Notes under the pieces: model-generated | What the model saw: only the letters and a program-made list of their open reading frames with translations | What the model was told of the DNA's origin: nothing | Database searches by the model: none | Shown: positions 23,615 through 35,685 of the stretch, one piece after another | How the letters are laid out: each line of letters opens with the position of its first letter | Numbering within the stretch: position 1 is the stretch's first letter | Origin: Methanogenium cariaci JCM 10550 | GTDB lineage: Archaea > Halobacteriota > Methanomicrobia > Methanomicrobiales > Methanomicrobiaceae | DNA: 64,000 nt | Direction: 5' to 3' | Assembly: GCF_001315945.1 (NCBI RefSeq) | Contig: NZ_BBBG01000010.1 | Span: 1 to 64,000 of the forward strand | Program-made: the position numbers and the translations under genes

Positions 23615-23642
23615 GTAAACACTACCCCTCATATGGAATATC

Positions 23643-23653
23643 ACTATAAATAG
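23643..23653 (-). promoter_or_regulatory. TATA box for the DUF1508 gene
   Basis: Minus-strand CTATTTATAGTG, about 30 bases before the ATG at 23614, fits an archaeal TATA box giving a very short leader. Confidence 0.5.
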
Positions 23654-23825
23654 ATTTGCCCAAATCAGGGCCTGCCACCAGCAGAATGGATCATTTTTTC
23701 GCTGGATTGTCATCAGATCTGTATGAAAAGAGCAACTGCCGTCCCGCGAACCGGACTTCTGTATCTCCATAATCCGGCAGTCTGAGAGCACAAAGATTAT
23801 CTGGATACCGCTGATCATGTGATGC

Positions 23826-24421
23826 ATGAAAAAATCCATCAGCCCAATTCCCCCCCTTCTTTACCCCCCCAACCCGGTGCTGCTCATCTGTACGTATGGA
23901 AGTGACGGCCGGCCGGATGCAATGACCGCATCATGGGGCGGCATATGCTGTTCAAAACCTCCCTGCATCTCGCTCGGCATACAAAAGACCCGGCATACCT
24001 GGGAAAATATCGCCGAACGCGGGAGTTTATGGTCTGTATTCCATCTGAAGCACTCGTCGATGAGACGGATTTCTTTGGCATCGCTTCAGGAAAAAATCTG
24101 GATAAATTTGAAGAAACCGGTCTGACACCGGTAAAAAGCGAGATCATTGAAGCCCCCCCGTACATTGAAGAATGTCCGATTGCGATTGTCTGCAGGGCTC
24201 GCAACCTGATGCCCATCGGTTCGCATACCCTTATTATCGGTGAAATTCTCTCGATACTCGCTGATGAGGATGCCTGTGGAAAAGACGGCATTCCGGATAT
24301 CAGTCTGGTCCGGCCGCTGCTGTATGATTCACAGAAGAAGACCTATTATACCATCGGGGAACCTGCAGGCAAAGCCTTCTCGTCCGGGATGAAGTTCAGG
24401 CGGGATGTCTACAGGCCCTGA
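23826..24421 (+). CDS. Flavoredoxin-type FMN-binding protein
   Basis: A ~190-residue flavin reductase-like protein of the flavoredoxin group. The N-terminus PNPVLLICTYGSDGRPDAMTASWGGICCS and ENIAERREFMVCIPSE form the FMN site; FFGIASGKNLDKFEETGL and CRARNLMPIGSHTLIIGE follow. It binds FMN and carries electrons in the cytosol. Frames break between 23930 and 24025 and at C runs 23851-23857 and 23866-23872. Possible links to redox partners are not evident from neighbours; argG follows on the same strand after 231 bases. Confidence 0.75.
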
Positions 24422-24581
24422 TACCGGCACCACAGGATTCACGGCGGGTGGAACAGACATTTCCCTCAAAATGTGTGCAGCATCTCCCGGAAAACCCACT
24501 GGATACCTGCTGATGCTACTGCGTCTTTGGGGGGGATTTTATCTCCGGCCGGATGAAGAAACAATCTGCAGGAATGGTATG

Positions 24582-24592
24582 ACTTTATACAC
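24582..24592 (+). promoter_or_regulatory. Probable TATA box for argG
   Basis: GACTTTATACACATT about 65 bases before the argG start resembles a TATA box. A second candidate, TTAAGATATAC at 24628-24638, would place initiation almost at the start codon, which conflicts with the GGAG site present. Confidence 0.4.
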
Positions 24593-24652
24593 ATTCTGGC
24601 GCATAATATAGAACCAGAATCTTTCGTTTAAGATATACAGGAGAATACAATC

Positions 24653-25841
24653 ATGGGAAAGGGAACAGTAATTCTTGCATTTTCCGGAGGCCTTGACACA
24701 TCAATCTGTGTACCCCCCTCCTCAAAGAACAGTATGGGTTTGACACCGTTGTTACCGTTGCAGTCGATGTGGGTCAGCCGGAAAAGGATATCCGGATGGC
24801 AACCGAGAAAGGTGAACTCATTGCAGATAAGCACTACACCATAGACATCAAAGAGCGGTTTGTCACCGAACAGCTCTTCCCGTCAATCAAGGCAAACGGT
24901 TCATACGAAGGCTACCCAATGGGAACAGCCCTTGCACGCCCGCTGATAGCTGAAGAGATCGCAAAAATCGCCAAGGCGGAAGGGGCAACCACCGTCTCCC
25001 ACGGCTGCACGGGGGAAAGGCAATGACCAGCTGCGGTTTGACTTTATCTTCCGCAAGGAAGGTCTGGACATCATCGCACCGATGCGTGAGATGAACCTGA
25101 CGCGTGAATGGGAGATGGAATACGCGGAAAAGCACGGCATTCCAGTACCCGTGGTAAAGGATAAACCCTACTCTGTCGATGAGAACTGCTGGAGCAGATC
25201 CATTGAAGGCGGAAAGCTCGAAGACCCGGCATTCCATCCCCCCGGAAGACATCTATGCATGGACCGTATCGGCCTCTGCAGCACCCGATGAGCCGCGCGA
25301 ACTGGCGATTGGCTTTGAGAACGGTGTGCCCGTCTCTCTGGACGGCGAACGCCTCGGCGGGTATGCACTCATCCGGAAACTCAATGAGATTGCCGGTGCC
25401 TGCGGTGTCGGCAGAAATGACATGGTTGAGGACCGGATTTTAGGTCTCAAGGCCCGCGAGGTCTATGAACACCCGGCAGCAACCGTGCTTCTGAAGGCAC
25501 ATGCTGATCTGGAACGCCTGGTTCTGACCCGTCAGGAACTCGCATTCAAGGCAATCGTGGATGACAAATGGTCTGAACTGGGATACATGGGCCTTGTGGA
25601 TGAACCACTCTTCCCGGCACTCTCCGCCTTTGTCGACAAGACACAGGAACGGGTCACCGGCACCGTTGACCTCGTGCTCTATAAAGGCAGTGTGACCGTT
25701 GCCGGAAGAAGCGCAAAGGAAGCAATATATTCTGACGATCTCGTATCCTTTGAGAGTACGACAATCGACCAGAATGATGCCGTCGGCTTCTCTGCCTACT
25801 ATGGTTTCCAGGCCAGATTACTCGCACAGCTCAGAAAATAA
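24653..25841 (+). CDS. argG: Argininosuccinate synthase
   Basis: A ~396-residue enzyme that joins citrulline and aspartate using ATP. Landmarks are the ATP pyrophosphatase loop [21 protein letters not shown]-type SHGCTG, and the citrulline-binding [20 protein letters not shown]. Frames break at the C6 run 24712-24717 (four expected), a G5 run near 25010-25014 (four expected, giving TGKGNDQ) and a C6 run near 25239. The start is fixed by GGAG ten bases upstream. argF of the same pathway lies 2.2 kb away on the other strand. Confidence 0.9.
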
Positions 25842-25845
25842 CTCA

Positions 25846-25860
25846 AATTTTCTTTTTTTT
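25846..25860 (+). terminator. T-rich terminator after argG
   Basis: AAATTTTCTTTTTTTT directly after the argG stop is a typical archaeal oligo-T terminator. Confidence 0.5.
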
Positions 25861-25890
25861 GCTTTGGCTCACCTGCTATCTGGTGGTATC

Positions 25891-25900
25891 GATAAATATA
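25891..25900 (+). promoter_or_regulatory. TATA box for the marker protein 14 gene
   Basis: GATAAATATAACTT lies about 30 bases before the ATG at 25928, implying a very short or absent leader. Confidence 0.5.
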
Positions 25901-25927
25901 ACTTCAGATAACCGGAAACGGTCTATT

Positions 25928-27436
25928 ATGTGTGCCTTTTTCGACCGGTTTAAAAAACCAACACCAAATATTGTTGAGAGTCCCCCCCCTCCCCCTGTCT
26001 CCGGACAGGGTGCCGGGCTTCAGAAACCAGAATACCGGGTGAAGCCATATTTTATCGTTGCATCTGTTGAAATGGGCAATACCACTACCAAATGCATCCT
26101 GACCGGCACAAACATGGAGACCGGACGTTCCTACATTATTCATAAAACAGTATCGATGAGCCGTGACGTGCGGCCGCCCAAACCCGGAGAAGAGGTGTTT
26201 GGTACAACCCTTGTCGGGACGCCCATCACCAAGGAGTCTGTCGCAGAACTTGTGAGAGACACCCTAATCAAATGCCATAAAGACGCAGGACTCTCCATCC
26301 AGGATGACCTCGACTTTGTGGTGCGCTCAACCGGTGTGGTCGCCGCAATGGATTCTCCCGACCAGGTGGGTGACTTTGTGAAGTCCCTTGCAAACGGGTG
26401 TCTGATGGCAGGGGGGGTGCCGCCAAAGAAGATGACACCCCCCATGTCAAAAGAGAACCTCCCCAAAAACTGCAGGCATTCAGTTTTGCAGACAAAGTCA
26501 CCTTCTGTGGCACTGTTGCAGGCGTCACCCCCCCCATCGGTTCATCCGGGGTTGAGCTGGTTGCAAACGAGATGGAGGGAGAACTTGCGATGGCAGGAAT
26601 GAAGGAGGGTGCAAAGTGGACCCCCCCGGTTGACTTCAGAAATCCCTGTCTCTCCATTGATTTCGGCACCACGCTGGACGGCAGAATCACCAGTGACGTC
26701 GACCCGAAGGCTGAATATCCCTTTGCGCGGACCATCGGAAATTTCTGCGGTCTTGCAGGTGCCATTCCCGATGCCATCATCCGCGGCACCGGACTGGTGC
26801 AGGAAGGGAAGGGCACGGCCCTTGACCTCTTTGGAGAGAAGAGCATCGTAGGTGGTCTTTCCCGGAAAAAGACTGCGGCAGTCCTGGAGTATGAGAAACA
26901 AATTCATGAAAATATCGACATCCGGATTGTCCCGCCTGACCGCAACCACTTCGGCAAGGTGCCGGTCTGTGCGGACATCGCCATGGAATCCGGCATTGCG
27001 ATGATCGGCTGTGACTGCGGCAGGGATTACAGCGGAGAAGACATCCTGAAAGAGATTGGGGCAGATATATATAGCAATCATGGGAAAGATGTCCTTACAC
27101 AGGTTATCGACCATGTCTGTGCACGAATGGCCCTGCGCCTCGTGGATGTCGCAGCAGAAGAGAATCTGATACCCCCCGAACGCATCCATCGGATTCACCG
27201 GGCGGGCAGTGATATCCGGCAGAAAGCCGGAGATCATTATGGAAGGGATCACAGAACGGGGGGGTCTCTTTGAAAACCCCAATGACCATGTCATCTTTGT
27301 TGATGACGGTCTGGCACGCGGTGCGGCACTTATGGGACGCTGCATGCTCTCCCTCGGGAAACCCAAGGAACCAATCGGGGGGGGCGTACGAGGCGGGCCG
27401 TGTATCATGAACAGACGTATGAAGATTGGAAAATAG
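25928..27436 (+). CDS. Methanogenesis marker protein 14
   Basis: A ~490-residue protein found only in methanogens. It has an ASKHA (actin/hexokinase-like) nucleotide-binding plan: SVEMGNTTTKCILTG near the N-terminus (phosphate 1 loop), LSIDFGTTLDG in the middle, IAMIGCDCGRDYSGEDI, and a C-terminal FVDDGLARGAALMGRC. By analogy with ASKHA reductive activators it may energise a corrinoid or Fe-S protein, but this is inference. Frames break at runs near 26410, 26439 and 26459, and again near 27258; several other C7 runs add a Pro. It is followed after 11 bases by a small conserved gene. Confidence 0.8.
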
Positions 27437-27447
27437 ACAGGAATACT

Positions 27448-27687
27448 ATGACAGACGATAAATTTGACCTTATTATACCTCCGGGCGTCCCCCCCCGCAG
27501 TATGATCTATGAAATTGAAGAACAGTATGACGTTGAAGTGGTCATGAGAAAACGGCAGCTCTACTTTGCAAACATGGAAGGGGACACCCGGGAACTGCTT
27601 GCCTTCCGGGGGACACGGGAGGTCGTTGAAAAAGTGCAGGAAGACCTCTATAACCGGTTGGAAGCCTACGTATCAGGGACTGACTGA
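27448..27687 (+). CDS. Small conserved protein co-transcribed with marker 14
   Basis: A complete 79-residue soluble protein, MTDDKFDLIIPPG at the start and EVVEKVQEDLYNRLEAYVSG at the end. The alternation resembles a small alpha/beta (ferredoxin- or KH-like) unit: EEQYDVEVVMRKRQLYFANMEG reads as helix-strand-strand. I recognise no named family. The 11-base gap behind marker protein 14 suggests shared expression. An in-frame C7 run at 27488-27494 may add one Pro. T-rich stretches right after the stop (27690-27710) look like a terminator. Confidence 0.65.
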   Translation: MTDDKFDLIIPPGVPPRSMIYEIEEQYDVEVVMRKRQLYFANMEGDTRELLAFRGTREVVEKVQEDLYNRLEAYVSGTD

Positions 27688-27755
27688 GTCTTTTTAAACA
27701 TTTTTAAACAAATTCCAAAACCCTATTATTCTGTATCCCGAATACTTTGTGCATA

Positions 27756-28039
27756 ATGGTGTGGGTAAAGTCTATCGAAAATAATTATGTCAATGTCGAC
27801 ACCATCATCTCAATCACCTTTGACGCCAAGTGCAATGCGTTTGTGGCGGTGGTCGGCCATCGTGATGTCAGGCTTCAGCACAAGATCTACCAGCATAAGG
27901 CACTGGGAAGTTTTCTGCAGGGCAACTCGCCCCGGGGGGGAGATGACGAAATCCTGGAAGATATGATCCTGATGATTGAGGATGCAAAAAAAGTGGTGAT
28001 TGTCCGATTATTGATTTTATGAAACTGCTGAATTATTAA
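27756..28039 (+). CDS. Conserved hypothetical protein, ~93 residues
   Basis: A small soluble protein starting MVWVKSIENNYVNVDTIISI and rich in beta-strand-forming residues (FVAVVGHRDVRLQ). One lost G near 27997 shifts the end; restored, it reads KKVVDCPIIDFMKLLNY with the stop at 28037-28039. Function unknown. It is separated from the marker 14 pair by a T-rich terminator-like stretch and converges with argF seven bases later. Confidence 0.55.
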
Positions 28040-28046
28040 CCAACAT

Positions 28047-28955
<909 letters not shown>

Positions 28956-28959
<4 letters not shown>

Positions 28960-30250
28960 CTGATATCCCTCATATGGGAAATCCGCTTCTCAAGGACTTC
29001 CTGGGTACCGATATCACGGCGGTAGCGGACGGCCCCTTTCACCGACTCTGCGGCACGCTGTGCCTGCACCTCAGCCTCTGCAAGGGTGTCGCCGAGACCA
29101 ACAAATGCAAGGGTCCGGGAGGTCTGGGTATAATATTCCCCCCCATCTGTTAAGGTGACATTTGCAAAGAAAAGCTTCGCATTCCCATAATCACCAATGC
29201 GGAGGCGCTGCCCCCCCTTCTGCGGTGCGTCAGGATACCCTTCCGGCACCAGATATTTACAGACCGATGCCTGCGGTGCAAAGGAGACGTCAGCCGGTGT
29301 GAGCGTCCCTGATGCCATTTTGACAAGGATCTCTGCAAAGTCAGATGTCAGAAGCGCAAGCAGGTTCATCGCCTCGGGATCCCCAAACCGTGCATTGAAC
29401 TCGATCACCTTGGGCCCGTCCGTTGTATTCATGAACTGACCATACAGGAAACCGACATAAGGGAGACCTTCTGCATTCAGCGCAGCAATAACCTTCTCCA
29501 TAATGGAAAATGCCCGGTTTTTGTCTGCATCAGTGACAAACGGGAAGGAATGATCTTCCATAGAGTACGACCCCATACCGCCGGTGTTCGGGCCGACATC
29601 TCCTTCATATGCCGTTTGTGGTCCTGGACAAGAGGCATCGGCACCAGATGAGTGCCGTCGACAAACGCCATCAACGTGAACTCTTCTCCGATGAGCCGCT
29701 CTTCGAGTACTACCTCTCCACCGATCTCACGGATGTAGTCCTTTGCACCTGCGCAGTCGAGGTGCTCGCCCATGATCTTCACCCCCCCTTTACCACCGGT
29801 CAGGCCAATTGGCTTGATGGCAAGATCCGCATCATGTGCATCGATATACCGGCATGCTTCCTCAGGGTCATGGAAGGCCGCATATCCCGGACAGCCCTCA
29901 ATCCCATGGTCACGCATCAGGTTCCGGCAGAACTCCTTGTCTGTTTCAAGTCGCGCAGCTGCCTTTTGGGGGCCGATGCAGGAGATGCCGCGGGCAGTCA
30001 GTTCATCGGCGAGACCTGCCTGCAGAGGCGCCTCCGCCGATGACTGCATATTCAATCCCGTGTGCTTCCGCGTAATCAGCAACCCGACCTATTTCCGTTT
30101 CTTTACATATGCACACATCTGCAGAAAGTGCGGCGATACCGGGATTTTCCTTCCCCATCACAGAATAGATTTCAACATTGCTGCTGCGTGAAAGGGCATC
30201 GGCCAGCGCATGCTCTCTGCCCCCCCTCCACCCACAACAAGAATTTTCAT
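28956..30250 (-). CDS. purD: Phosphoribosylamine-glycine ligase
   Basis: An ATP-grasp ligase of ~430 residues, second step of purine synthesis. The N-terminal [18 protein letters not shown], the central [29 protein letters not shown] and the C-terminal [17 protein letters not shown] are diagnostic. Frame breaks lie at C/G runs near 30219-30224, 29785-29790 and 29560-29600. ATG at 30250 (KILVV) is preferred; an ATG two codons earlier is possible. It lies 35 bases after pyrE. Confidence 0.9.
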
Positions 30251-30284
30251 ATCCATTATTGCATAGCAGACTGCTAAAAGGTTA

Positions 30285-30833
30285 TTATTGACGAAGAAGG
30301 TCAGAGACACGGACGAGTGGGACCAGAGTCACTCCGAGATCAGCCAGACGGGCGGATGCCCCCCCTGTTCACGGTCCACCACGGTCACGACAGTATCGAC
30401 CACGGCACCGGCATCCCGAAGGCATTGATACCGTAGATCACACTGCCCCCCCGGAGGTTGTCACATCCTCCACCAGCAGCACATGTCTGCCTTTCACATC
30501 GCCAATGACGGTGCCGCCCACACCATATGCCTTCTCCCCCCCTTTTCGGATAATGGCATAGGGTTTTCCGGACGCCAGGGACGCGGCCACCGCAATGGGC
30601 ACCGCACCGACCGCAACACCGGCGACACAGTCATATGAACCCAGTTCGGCGATGGCGTGGCCGATTGCTGCGAGCAGTGCAGGCTGGGTCGCTGCATCTT
30701 TAATGTTAATATAATACGAACTCTGTTGTCCGGAAGCGAGCGTAAACTCACCGAACTGTATTGCCCCCCCATACTCAATCAGGCATTCTTTCACTGTTGT
30801 ATTCACTGTTGTATTCACTGTATTATCTACCAT
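30285..30833 (-). CDS. pyrE: Orotate phosphoribosyltransferase
   Basis: A ~180-residue type I phosphoribosyltransferase that adds orotate to PRPP in pyrimidine synthesis. The PRPP loop HVLLVEDVTTSGG and the substrate region FTLASGQQSSYYINIKD are clear. A C7 run at 30445-30452 splits off the last ~50 residues (VIYGINALRDAGAVVDTVVTVVDREQGA), which end at 30285-30287. The start ATG overlaps the carS stop. The first codons repeat as TVNTTVNTTV, encoded by a 12-base direct repeat. Confidence 0.88.
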
Positions 30834-31364
30834 GGTACGTCTTTCACTCCTATGAGATAGCCAATTATATTTGCTCCACGATGGAGAAGCGGGGTCAGGA
30901 TGAGGATCCAGACCAGTATGAGCGGGGGGGTGATAGTGGCAATGACCCACGCATAATTAAAGAGAAGCAGCAGGGCAAATGCCCCGAAAACGAGATCATA
31001 CTGATCAGCAATCAGCCATTCCTCTCCGCGGGTCTTGTTGAGACGCCGTTTGGCAAAGCTTTTCACCATGTCCCCCAGGAGCGCACCTGCGGCAAGACAG
31101 ACTACCACCGAGGGTGTCAGAAGCGAAAGACCAAGGTGGGGGGGTTCAGCTACCACCTGAATGATCCCGATACAAATACCGGACATTACCCCCACCAAAA
31201 AAGCCCCCGCCAGGTCTTTCCGTCGCCCAGCATCCGTCTCCCGTCCCGCCAGTTCCTCCCGCCGTCAATCGGTCTCCCGCCGCCAAATACAGCCGCCGCC
31301 GAATTCGGGACATAGGCAGGAATCATAATCCAGAAAGCGAGGAGTAAAGAAAACAGAATGTCAT
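30827..31364 (-). CDS. carS: CDP-archaeol synthase
   Basis: An integral membrane cytidylyltransferase (DUF46 family) that activates 2,3-di-O-geranylgeranylglyceryl phosphate with CTP, committing it to archaeal polar lipids. Signatures: [32 protein letters not shown], and [20 protein letters not shown], with about four membrane helices. G runs near 31189-31210 break the frame once. The 5' end is uncertain: the family needs one more N-terminal helix than the MIPAYV start (31326) gives, so I extend to ~31364; no ideal start codon is visible. Its stop overlaps the pyrE start. The divergent neighbour, tes, acts later in membrane lipid synthesis. Confidence 0.85.
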
Positions 31365-31542
31365 ATATGCTGATACCAATCCCTCCCCCCCGGAAGTAAG
31401 AATATAAGACGGAAAGAAATCATTAATGTATCGGATTTCTGTTACCCACAGAAATTGTCTGAAAAACAATCCTTAATACCAACGGATGATAATAGAGAAC
31501 ATTGGTCGATTTTAAATAAATGATAACTCCATGTGATGTTCA

Positions 31543-33051
31543 ATGGTGGCATTAAAAACAACAACAAGCCTGTGCCCAAAATGTGGGGCAATCCTGCCAG
31601 CAGATGTGATCGAAGAGGACGGAAAGGTTTACATCGTGCGGGAATGTCCTGAACATGGGGTCAGTAAAGATCTCTACTGGTCCGATGCAGAGATGTATAA
31701 AAAATTTGACATCTTCGAAGGAATAGGACCAGGTATCGATAATCCTCAAAAAGAAGCAAAAGCCGGGTGTCCACTGGACTGTGGGCTGTGCAGCAACCAT
31801 AAATCCGGAACCCTGCTCGCGAATATTGATCTGACAAACCGCTGCAACCTTGCCTGTGATTTCTGTTTTGCAAACGCCCATGCATGCGGCTACATCTATG
31901 AACCATCCTTTGATGAGGTGGTCGGCATGCTGCAGATGCTGCGGGATCAAAAACCGGTACCGGCTCCGGCGGTGCAGTTCTCCGGGGGGGGAACCAACGA
32001 TGCGCGATGATCTCTTTGCGATTATTAAAAAAGCAAGAGATATGGGGTTCAGCCAGATACAGATTGCCACAAACGGTATCAAAATAGCACAGAACCCACA
32101 GTATGCAAAAGACCTGATGGATGCGGGAGTGTGCACTCTCTATCTGCATTTTGACGGCGTTACCCGACAGACAAATCCCCTCATAAAAATCAGCAAAAAA
32201 GTCATCGAACACTGCAGAAAAGCAAATCTGGGCATTGTGCTGGTACCGACCATCATCAACGGCAGAAATGACCATGAAGTCGGTGACATCATCCGGTTTG
32301 CCGCAGACAATGTCGATGTCATCCGTGGCATAAATTATCAGCCGGTGGCATTCACCGGTGCCGCATCAGCAGATAATGTGGCACGGGAACGGGTGACCAT
32401 CCCTGATCTTGCTGAGAGAATCGAGGAACAGACCGGAGGGATCATTAAAAAGGATTACTTCTACCCGGTGCCTGTGTGCTGCCATTCTCCGACCTGATTG
32501 AGACCTATACCGGTGAGCCACAGGTGAGGTTCACCACCCACCAGCACTGCGGAGCAGCTACCTATGGGTTTGTCACCGAAGACGGAATCATTCCGATCAA
32601 TGAAATGATTGATGTGGACGAATTTTTCGATGCCGTCAAACAGATGGGAGAGAAACTGAACCACGGGGGGGACGGGTCACTGAACAAATACAAGACCCTA
32701 ATCGAAGGCATCAATGACATGAGAATCTCTCTCAAAGACAGCAAAACCAGCAGCAACACCATCTTCTGGAAGATAATCGCACAGACGCTTGTCAAGCATG
32801 ATTTTGAGGCACTGCGAAAGTTCCACTGGAATGCACTTTTTATCGGCACAATGCATTTCATGGATAACTTCAATTATGACACGGATCGTGTGCAGCGCTG
32901 CTGTATCCATTATGCCACCCCCCCGGACGGAACACTGATTCCCTTCTGCACCTACAACAGCGGCCCGGTCTACCGGGAACAAATATGGCAAAGACACGCA
33001 CAACCCATCATCACGAAAGATGAAATAGTTGATCCTGACACCATTAACTGA
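31543..33051 (+). CDS. tes: Radical SAM tetraether lipid synthase
   Basis: A ~500-residue radical SAM protein matching the Tes (MJ0619) plan: an N-terminal CPKCG knuckle, CPLDCGLCSNH auxiliary-cluster motif, the radical SAM motif NRCNLACDFCFANA (CxxxCxxC), QFSGGEPTMRDD, and C-terminal cysteines in [22 protein letters not shown]. Tes joins the tails of two archaeol lipids (sp3 C-C bond) to make membrane-spanning tetraethers. Frames break at G7 (31984-31990) and near 32473; a C7 run near 32924 adds a Pro. mptN follows after 61 bases, the same order as MJ0619-MJ0620. TTTTAAATAAAT at ~31511 may be its TATA element. Confidence 0.88.
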
Positions 33052-33112
33052 AGGAACAGGTGTTACACAGAGATTCAAATACCTTTTTTATTCATTACAC
33101 CGGACGACACAG

Positions 33113-33909
33113 ATGATATACATTGTTCCAAAACCAACCGACACACCGGAAGACAACTCCACCGGGATGGTCATTCGCGCACTCAGAGAGCGCGATTACC
33201 CGTATGCACTGCTTGATCTGGATGCAATAGATCCCTTCTCGCCGGACATTTCCGGAGAGACCATATGGGTCTGCGGCATCAGACAGGACGGTGTCCAGTT
33301 TGAAGTCATCAGCGCTCTCGGGCTTACAAACCGAATGGTGAATGACCCCCCCCACGCGATTGCCGTCTGTGCGAGCAAGGCACAGACCACCGCCCGTCTG
33401 CTGAGGCAGGTGTCCCGACACCAAAGACCATATTCACCGGTTCACTCACCGAGGCAGAACGATTCCTTTGTTGTCATAAAAAGGCAGTCTACAAACCCCC
33501 TCTACGGATACGACGGGAATGGAATATTCCCGTTCACTGAGACAAGTGAACTGCCTGAAGGACCATACTATCTCCAGGAATTCGTAGAAAATGACCGCGA
33601 TTATCGGGTATTTGTTATCGGCGGCGTTGCTGTCGGTGCCATCGTCCGTGTCTCTGACACCTTTGCCCACAATATCCATCAGGGGGGGGAACGGGAACTG
33701 CACTGATGGATTTGCCGGATGCAATGAAAGAGGTTGCAGGAGCTGCTGCACGGGCAGTCGGTATTGACTACTGCGGTGTCGATCTGCTGGAACAGGGCAA
33801 CAGCTATACGGTTCTTGAAGTCAACGGCACGCCAAACTGGCACTGCATGGACGCACCCATACCCAACCTTCTCGCAGACTATCTCATTGAAGAAGATCGG
33901 AAAAAATAA
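33113..33909 (+). CDS. mptN: ATP-grasp ligase, probable tetrahydromethanopterin:alpha-L-glutamate ligase
   Basis: A RimK-family ATP-grasp enzyme of ~265 residues. Visible are KPLYGYDGNGIF (glycine-rich ATP loop), YYLQEFVENDRDYRVFVIGG, and the metal-binding VLEVNGTPNW. In Methanocaldococcus the gene next to tes (MJ0620) encodes MptN, which adds glutamate to H4MPT to make tetrahydrosarcinapterin; conserved position and family support the same role here. The related CofF acts on F420, so substrate is not proven. Frame breaks lie near 33409, at the C5 run near 33497 (four expected) and the G8 run 33682-33689 (six expected). Confidence 0.75.
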
Positions 33910-33914
33910 CTGAT

Positions 33915-34199
33915 TTAAGGGAGGGAATCAATCTCTTTTTCCGTCCGCTGTGCCAGTTCTCGCATGCGTGCAGCGATACGGTTCGGAGCTGAATGTTCAT
34001 TGTCCTTCATAATCTCTGCAATCTCCTGACCGAGAATAAAAATTGCGTGTTTATGCTCCATTTTGCTTTTATGAACCTGACTTGGATCAATTTTCAGGGC
34101 GTAATATTCCGAAAAATCGTTTTCAGGATTTTCTTCCTCGAAACTGTCCCGAATCTCTGCCATAATCTTGTGGAGCCTGATTAACTCTTCCTTGTGCAC
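33915..34199 (-). CDS. UPF0058 family protein
   Basis: A complete 94-residue archaeal protein, MHKEELIRLHKIMAEIRDSF at the start, HKHAIFILGQEIAEIM in the middle and RIAARMRELAQRTEKE near the end. The family is mostly helical and of unknown function. Frame intact. It converges with mptN six bases away. Confidence 0.85.
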   Translation of the reverse strand: MHKEELIRLHKIMAEIRDSFEEENPENDFSEYYALKIDPSQVHKSKMEHKHAIFILGQEIAEIMKDNEHSAPNRIAARMRELAQRTEKEIDSLP

Positions 34200-34382
34200 T
34201 GTCTCTCACTCACCCGTCAAATCTTACTGATACATCACAAAGAAATCATCCATGAAGGGATGACTTTCTGCCACCGGTCATGTAGTATATTGTATCTCCG
34301 TTTATGCATTTAAGGTATTGGAGCAGGATAAAAAAAGGGCAGAACCGGCATTTTAAGCCGATTCAGTAACAAAAATCAACAA

Positions 34383-35594
34383 TCAGGAGATTTTTATCAG
34401 TTTCATGGACACCGGCTTTTTAACAATCCCGGAAAAATCCGGTGCTGCGATATATTCCAGATCAGCAGAAAACGCATAATCAACGATCTTCTGATCCACC
34501 ATCCGGTCAATGATCAGACCATGCCCTTCAGGAGGCAGGTGGGTGAGCAGGTCATCAACGAGGTCTGCATCTGATTCTTTCAGAATATCCCGTTTTTCCG
34601 AAAGAATCCGAGCAGTATGTTTTTCTTTTACTTCTGCCATGTGCCACTCCAGGGAACCGGGCTGTTTCTGAACCCGCACCTCTTCCCGGTGCCTGCGTGC
34701 CCGTTCCCGCGTGCTCGAATCGATCATATCCATCCGGTGATGCAGTTCAGGGATGTCCACCTCACCATCTTTATTGATGATATATTCAACCGGTATCTTG
34801 TTGCGCAGAGGTTTGATGATCTCTTTTCTGGACATGTCCTCCACAGACCTGCCCCCCCGCGGACTGATGGCGACAAAATCAATTTCAGCCACCTGTACCA
34901 GTTCACTGAGAATCAGTCACCGCCCCGGTCACCATCGACAAATGCCGTTGCCGTCTTCTGGTTGCAGAGACTGATAATCGTTTCCGGAATATTGGTTCCT
35001 TCAACGGCAATCGTATTCTTTATGCCATATTTCAGGAGATTAATGACATCAGCACGCCCCCCCTCGACCACAATAATGGCATCTGAACCTGGTGCATTGG
35101 GACCTGCAGGCAGCTTCTCCTCGCCAAATTCAATGATTTTCTCTATCCGCGAGGACTCCCGGACAGAGTCCATAATCTCATTGGTGTCAATAGACCCTTC
35201 ATCAAATGATTCAATGAGGAGTTCCTTGGCACGGCTGATGATCTTCTGGCGTTTCGTGACCCTGACATCTTCGATACGGTCAACCTTTATCCGTGCAAAA
35301 CAGGGCCCGACACGGTCAATGGTCTCCAGGGACGCTGCGACAATGGCGGTTTCCGCCTTGTCAATGGACGAGGCCATGTGAATATCCCCCCCTTCGTATC
35401 ACCTTTTACGCTCGCGATCTGGACATCTATCCGTCCCATCCTGCCGGTGCGCTGAAGCTCACGGAGGTCAAGTTCCTCTCCCAACAAGCCTTCCGTCTGG
35501 CCAAAGATGGCACCGACAACATCAGACTTCTGCACCACCCCTCTGCCTCGAGTTTCATGTGTATGAGATACTTTGTGGTATCCTGTGAATGCAT
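34383..35594 (-). CDS. dnaG: Archaeal DnaG (Toprim domain, primase/exosome-associated)
   Basis: An archaeal DnaG of ~405 residues. The N-terminus [31 protein letters not shown] is family-specific; the Toprim core [26 protein letters not shown] and FVDGDRGG follows. It can prime DNA synthesis and is also an RNA-binding exosome subunit. The frame breaks at GAGGGGTGG near 35539, where one G appears missing, and near 34911-34920 after DGDRGG. C7 runs at 35058 and 34856 add one residue each ([15 protein letters not shown]). GGAGGATT precedes the start. Confidence 0.9.
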
Positions 35595-35685
35595 TGAATA
35601 ATCCTCCGAATAATAATGAAAATGCCATGCTTCCGTACACCTGCGGTAGCGAATGCGCGGGCATGTTTGTAATTACTGTCCGCCG

